A DNA stretch of 64,000 nt, from NCBI GenBank assembly GCA_012026795.1, contig VEPM01000009.1:62001-126000 (forward strand). Direction: 5' to 3'. Shown piece after piece: positions 63,770-64,000 of the stretch (the first letter of the stretch is position 1; every line of letters begins with the position of its first letter). Source of the stretch: Candidatus Methanoperedens sp. GTDB taxonomy: Archaea > Halobacteriota > Methanosarcinia > Methanosarcinales > Methanoperedenaceae. The position numbers were made by a program, and so were the translations under genes. Under the pieces are notes generated by a model. The model worked only from the letters and a program-made list of their open reading frames with translations, was not told the origin of the DNA and searched no databases.

Positions 63770-64000
63770 TTAATCAATCTTTTTTATAAATCCAAGCCCA
63801 AATGATGGTTTAGGGCCAGCACCTATGAGTAAACCAATGCGGAGTAATTGAATTGCATTCTCATCTATTTTCTGAATGGAGTATTCAGCAGTTCCTGTAT
63901 ATGTAAAGAAGTCCCTTTTACCTTCCCTTTGCGATCTGCTCTTAATGTTATGAAAATGGACACTTGAAGATTTTATGGATGCGCTGCATTCAAAATCAGG
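63770..64000 (-). CDS. cas6: Cas6-like CRISPR RNA endoribonuclease, C-terminal part
   Basis: 77 residues to the right edge; the N-terminus is outside. HNIKSRSQREGKRDFFTYTGTAEYS and the glycine-rich GLLIGAGPKPSFGLGFIKK fit the C-terminal half of Cas6-type RAMP proteins, whose G-rich loop binds crRNA repeat. This implies a CRISPR-Cas locus just beyond 64000. No repeat array was seen inside the window. Identification is by motif only. Confidence 0.65.
   Translation of the reverse strand, partial: PDFECSASIKSSSVHFHNIKSRSQREGKRDFFTYTGTAEYSIQKIDENAIQLLRIGLLIGAGPKPSFGLGFIKKID

Noticed and set aside
63750-64000. CRISPR repeats near the Cas6-like end
   Set aside because: No regularly spaced repeat was found in the last kilobases of the window.

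Overview
The window looks like the chromosome of a methanogen-related archaeon of the Methanosarcinales, most plausibly an anaerobic methanotroph of the 'Candidatus Methanoperedens' (ANME-2d) type. Established markers: coenzyme M synthesis by the cysteate synthase / fused ComDE route (47035-48345, 45853-46986), coenzyme F420 synthesis (CofD, 23488-24399), coenzyme F430 / tetrapyrrole synthesis (CfbB and HemD, 60349-62374), the archaeal phosphomevalonate-dehydratase / UbiD / UbiX isoprenoid route (29239-30396, 33230-35058), SRP54, and archaeal TATA-like promoters. A large cytochrome c maturation cluster (16114-23067) favours a cytochrome-rich member of this order. The species assignment is inference.

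Layout. 1-8460 is a signalling and accessory zone: the end of an S16-type protease, two long sensor histidine kinases with nearly the same catalytic module, a periplasmic-binding-type lipoprotein, a DUF2178/XRE regulator pair, and an AbrB antitoxin next to a truncated PIN toxin. 8457-14436 holds ileS, a universal stress protein, a DUF2111 protein, a GNAT acetyltransferase and an anchored extracellular protein. 14456-16014 encodes a split RLAN / ATP-grasp ligase pair. 16114-23067 is a cytochrome c assembly and thiol-redox block (CcmF, CcdA, two thioredoxin-like proteins, a PCYCGC protein, an Fe-S membrane protein). 23165-28950 carries CofD, an ABC-2 exporter, a TetR regulator with a strong palindromic operator, and a DJ-1 / Fe-S membrane protein operon that seems to share that operator.

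29239-35264 is mainly isoprenoid metabolism plus a FIST-domain protein whose expected start codon is ACG. 35372-45678 is mixed housekeeping (SRP54, MetG, gamma-carbonic-anhydrase-like protein, TerC, MFS, ArsM with a cysteine-rich AbrB protein, a glycosyltransferase), with a hairpin RNA candidate at 36766-36813. 45694-48345 has tRNA-Cys and coenzyme M genes. 48463-52618 is a five-gene set of zinc-ribbon membrane proteins, an SPFH protein with three C-terminal zinc ribbons, and a coiled-coil protein. 52710-60283 is a Dpp/Nik-type ABC transporter split by an inserted island of HicAB, DUF4145 and MNT/HEPN genes. The window ends with CfbB, HemD, a TctA-like permease and the C-terminus of a Cas6-like protein running off the edge.

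A recurring theme is decay of accessory genes: a truncated VapC, a truncated HicA, a truncated FrhB-like protein and a remnant of the S16 protease, with both antitoxins still intact and preceded by palindromes. No insertion sequence, CRISPR array or replication origin was recognised. The strongest candidates for something undescribed are the zinc-ribbon/SPFH module, the CcmF with an inserted OB-like domain in its redox cluster, the TetR regulon and the hairpin RNA.
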